This document shows positions 5,170-6,077 of a stretch of 6,077 bases of DNA, piece after piece. The first letter of the stretch is position 1. Every line of letters starts with the position of its first letter. The position numbers and the translations under genes are program-made. The DNA is from Thermoflexia bacterium (GTDB lineage Bacteria > Chloroflexota > Anaerolineae > B4-G1 > SLSP01), in NCBI GenBank assembly GCA_030605705.1, contig JAUWHU010000215.1, positions 1-6,077 on the forward strand, in the 5' to 3' direction. The notes under the pieces were generated by a model, which did not search any database, was not told the DNA's origin, and saw only the letters and a program-made list of their open reading frames with translations.

Positions 5170-5201
5170 GTGGTAATTTTCTCTGCGTCTTTGCGTTTAT
5201 T
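5169..5201 (-). repeat. CGCAGAG-family repeat, two-octad copy
   Basis: Read on the minus strand this is AATAA, ACGCAAAG, ACGCAGAG, then AAAATTACCACA. It is the same unit as 3742-3782 but with two octads instead of three and four rather than five A residues after them. The shared flanks show common descent rather than chance similarity. It lies between the nucleotidyltransferase stop and the truD start. Confidence 0.85.
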
Positions 5202-5228
5202 CGCATTGGGGCAAAAGTCGCACTCACA

Positions 5229-5894
5229 CTAGCCAGAAGGTTGAGCAGTCGCCCGAAATCGTTCAATCCTTTGTTGAATTTCAAAAAGGATATTTTCTAT
5301 CTCCGTTAAATCATTAGCGCTTACATGAGAGGAGAGCTCTTTCGTCAACAAAGGAATATCCGGTTCATATTTATGGATGAGCGTCGCTATATCGTTTTCG
5401 TATATCCCGACACGAGCGAAATTACCCTGACGATATAGCGATGGAAGTGCATAAAGTTTAAGTAATAATAAACCTGCTACTGTAGCAAATGGAATATCCC
5501 GGTCTAAAAAATGACGTGTTACTGTGTAATTATCTTGTACTTTTTTGAATAGGGGGTTTTTCGTAAGCAAAATATCAATTTGCAATTCCCCATATTCCCC
5601 ACGCACAAAATACATATCCCGGCTTGCGATTTTGATCTCAGGTAATTTCTCCAGAGAAGATAGCGCCATGATCAAATCCAGATCTTCCGTGTTACGACCC
5701 TCAACATAATGTGATAATGCTATCCCCCCAACAAGGACGTATACTATTTCCCTGGCTTCTAAAAGAGCAAATAGTCGTTCAACGGATTCGAGTAAAGAAT
5801 CTGCCTTCATTGCATCCCCAGGCCAGTTCTTGACATTGAACACAACCGCGTTACGAATAATGTGACCAATTTGAACACTACTCTGAATGGTCAT
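5229..5894 (-). CDS. Nucleotidyltransferase-fold protein (AbiEii/MNT-like)
   Basis: The 221-residue product carries the nucleotidyltransferase signature VGGIAL (55-60) followed by EDLDL (70-74, acidic pair D71 and D73) and a third likely metal ligand D107 in LQIDILL (104-110). Further on, VAGLLLLKLYAL (139-150) and YENDIATL (165-172) match the helical region of AbiEii/DUF6036-type proteins. Members act as toxins that transfer nucleotides to RNA or protein in type IV or MNT/HEPN systems, or have unknown roles; a toxin role is not shown here. No antitoxin or HEPN gene is adjacent. ATG 5894 has AGGA eight bases upstream. The alternative ATG at residue 29 would give 193 residues and still keep all motifs. 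Base composition is clearly more AT-rich than serS or truD (25 G+C in the 60 bases at 5401-5460, against 44 at 541-600 in serS), which suggests later acquisition. The gene ends 113 nt before truD in the same direction. Confidence 0.85.
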   Translation of the reverse strand: MTIQSSVQIGHIIRNAVVFNVKNWPGDAMKADSLLESVERLFALLEAREIVYVLVGGIALSHYVEGRNTEDLDLIMALSSLEKLPEIKIASRDMYFVRGEYGELQIDILLTKNPLFKKVQDNYTVTRHFLDRDIPFATVAGLLLLKLYALPSLYRQGNFARVGIYENDIATLIHKYEPDIPLLTKELSSHVSANDLTEIENILFEIQQRIERFRATAQPSG

Positions 5895-5938
5895 GTTTTT
5901 AATCCTGTTACGGATTCAGCTCCAATACGGTTCAGTCA

Positions 5939-5953
5939 AGACCTCCGAGGTCT
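5939..5953. repeat. Palindrome AGACCTCCGAGGTCT, copy 1
   Basis: Seven-base perfect arms AGACCTC/GAGGTCT surround a single C. It lies 45 bases upstream of the nucleotidyltransferase start. The flanks are CA before and CCGG after. Confidence 0.8.
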
Positions 5954-6021
5954 CCGGTAAGAGCTTCGTAGGCACAAGATATATCGTATTGAGCGAAAAA
6001 CTGTCGCGCAAGGGTCTCGTA

Positions 6022-6036
6022 AGACCTCGGAGGTCT
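6022..6036. repeat. Palindrome AGACCTCGGAGGTCT, copy 2
   Basis: The same seven-base arms as copy 1 but with G at the centre, so it is the exact reverse complement of copy 1. The two are separated by 68 bases. Palindromes of this type could be binding sites for a dimeric regulator or part of a dispersed intergenic repeat. Confidence 0.8.
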
Positions 6037-6077
6037 CCCGTCTCGTCTCAAGGTACAGGAGTCGGCGTGAGAGTGGG

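Larger units (their letters stand above)
5895..6077. other. Gene-free right end with two palindromes
   Basis: No supported gene is seen from the nucleotidyltransferase start to the window edge. The stretch contains the paired palindromes at 5939-5953 and 6022-6036 and should hold the nucleotidyltransferase promoter. I found no convincing -35/-10 pair: TTGACT on the minus strand beside the first palindrome has no good -10 at normal spacing. Confidence 0.5.

Noticed and set aside
5919..5940. Minus-strand TTGACT as the -35 box of the nucleotidyltransferase promoter
   Set aside because: No acceptable -10 hexamer lies 16-18 bases downstream of it.

Overview
This window looks like a chromosomal piece from an environmental bacterium, most likely Chloroflexota (Anaerolineae-like). 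That placement is inferred from the style of the SerS and TruD proteins, the moderately GC-rich coding sequence, tRNA genes without an encoded CCA end, and intergenic gaps crowded with short palindromes and heptad/octad repeats. I could not run a search, so it is tentative.

Left part (1-2130, plus strand): a complete seryl-tRNA synthetase gene (serS) preceded by a small hairpin and a strong Shine-Dalgarno. Next come a 17-unit heptad tandem array (1362-1480) and a hairpin-rich non-coding stretch (about 1540-1700). A near-consensus sigma70 promoter (1742-1769) then leads into three tRNA genes, Ser(UGA), Ser(GCU) and Arg(GCG), and a textbook intrinsic terminator (2099-2128). The synthetase and two of its tRNA substrates therefore lie side by side.

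Middle (2130-2910): a gap holding a 35-nt-armed inverted repeat and a second heptad-like array, then a 90-residue protein with an FWDYD motif (2430-2702, plus) under its own probable promoter. Downstream is a hairpin-forming repeat at the junction with the convergent minus-strand genes.

Right part (2912-5894, minus strand): read in the direction of transcription, an AT-rich nucleotidyltransferase of the AbiEii/MNT type, the tRNA pseudouridine synthase TruD, and a metallo-beta-lactamase-fold hydrolase with the RNase Z ligand set but no room for the RNase Z exosite arm. The 113- and 254-nt gaps between them are filled with repeats. The last ~180 nt hold two copies of an AGACCTC/GAGGTCT palindrome and no recognisable gene.

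Theme: serS, three tRNAs, truD and possibly the RNase Z-like hydrolase all concern tRNA charging or maturation, but nothing shows that they are one regulon. The clearest signal not explained by genes is a dispersed repeat family built from an octad close to ACGCARAG. It occurs at five loci, all intergenic, three of them in hairpin-forming form. No phage, CRISPR array, transposase or complete defence system was found.
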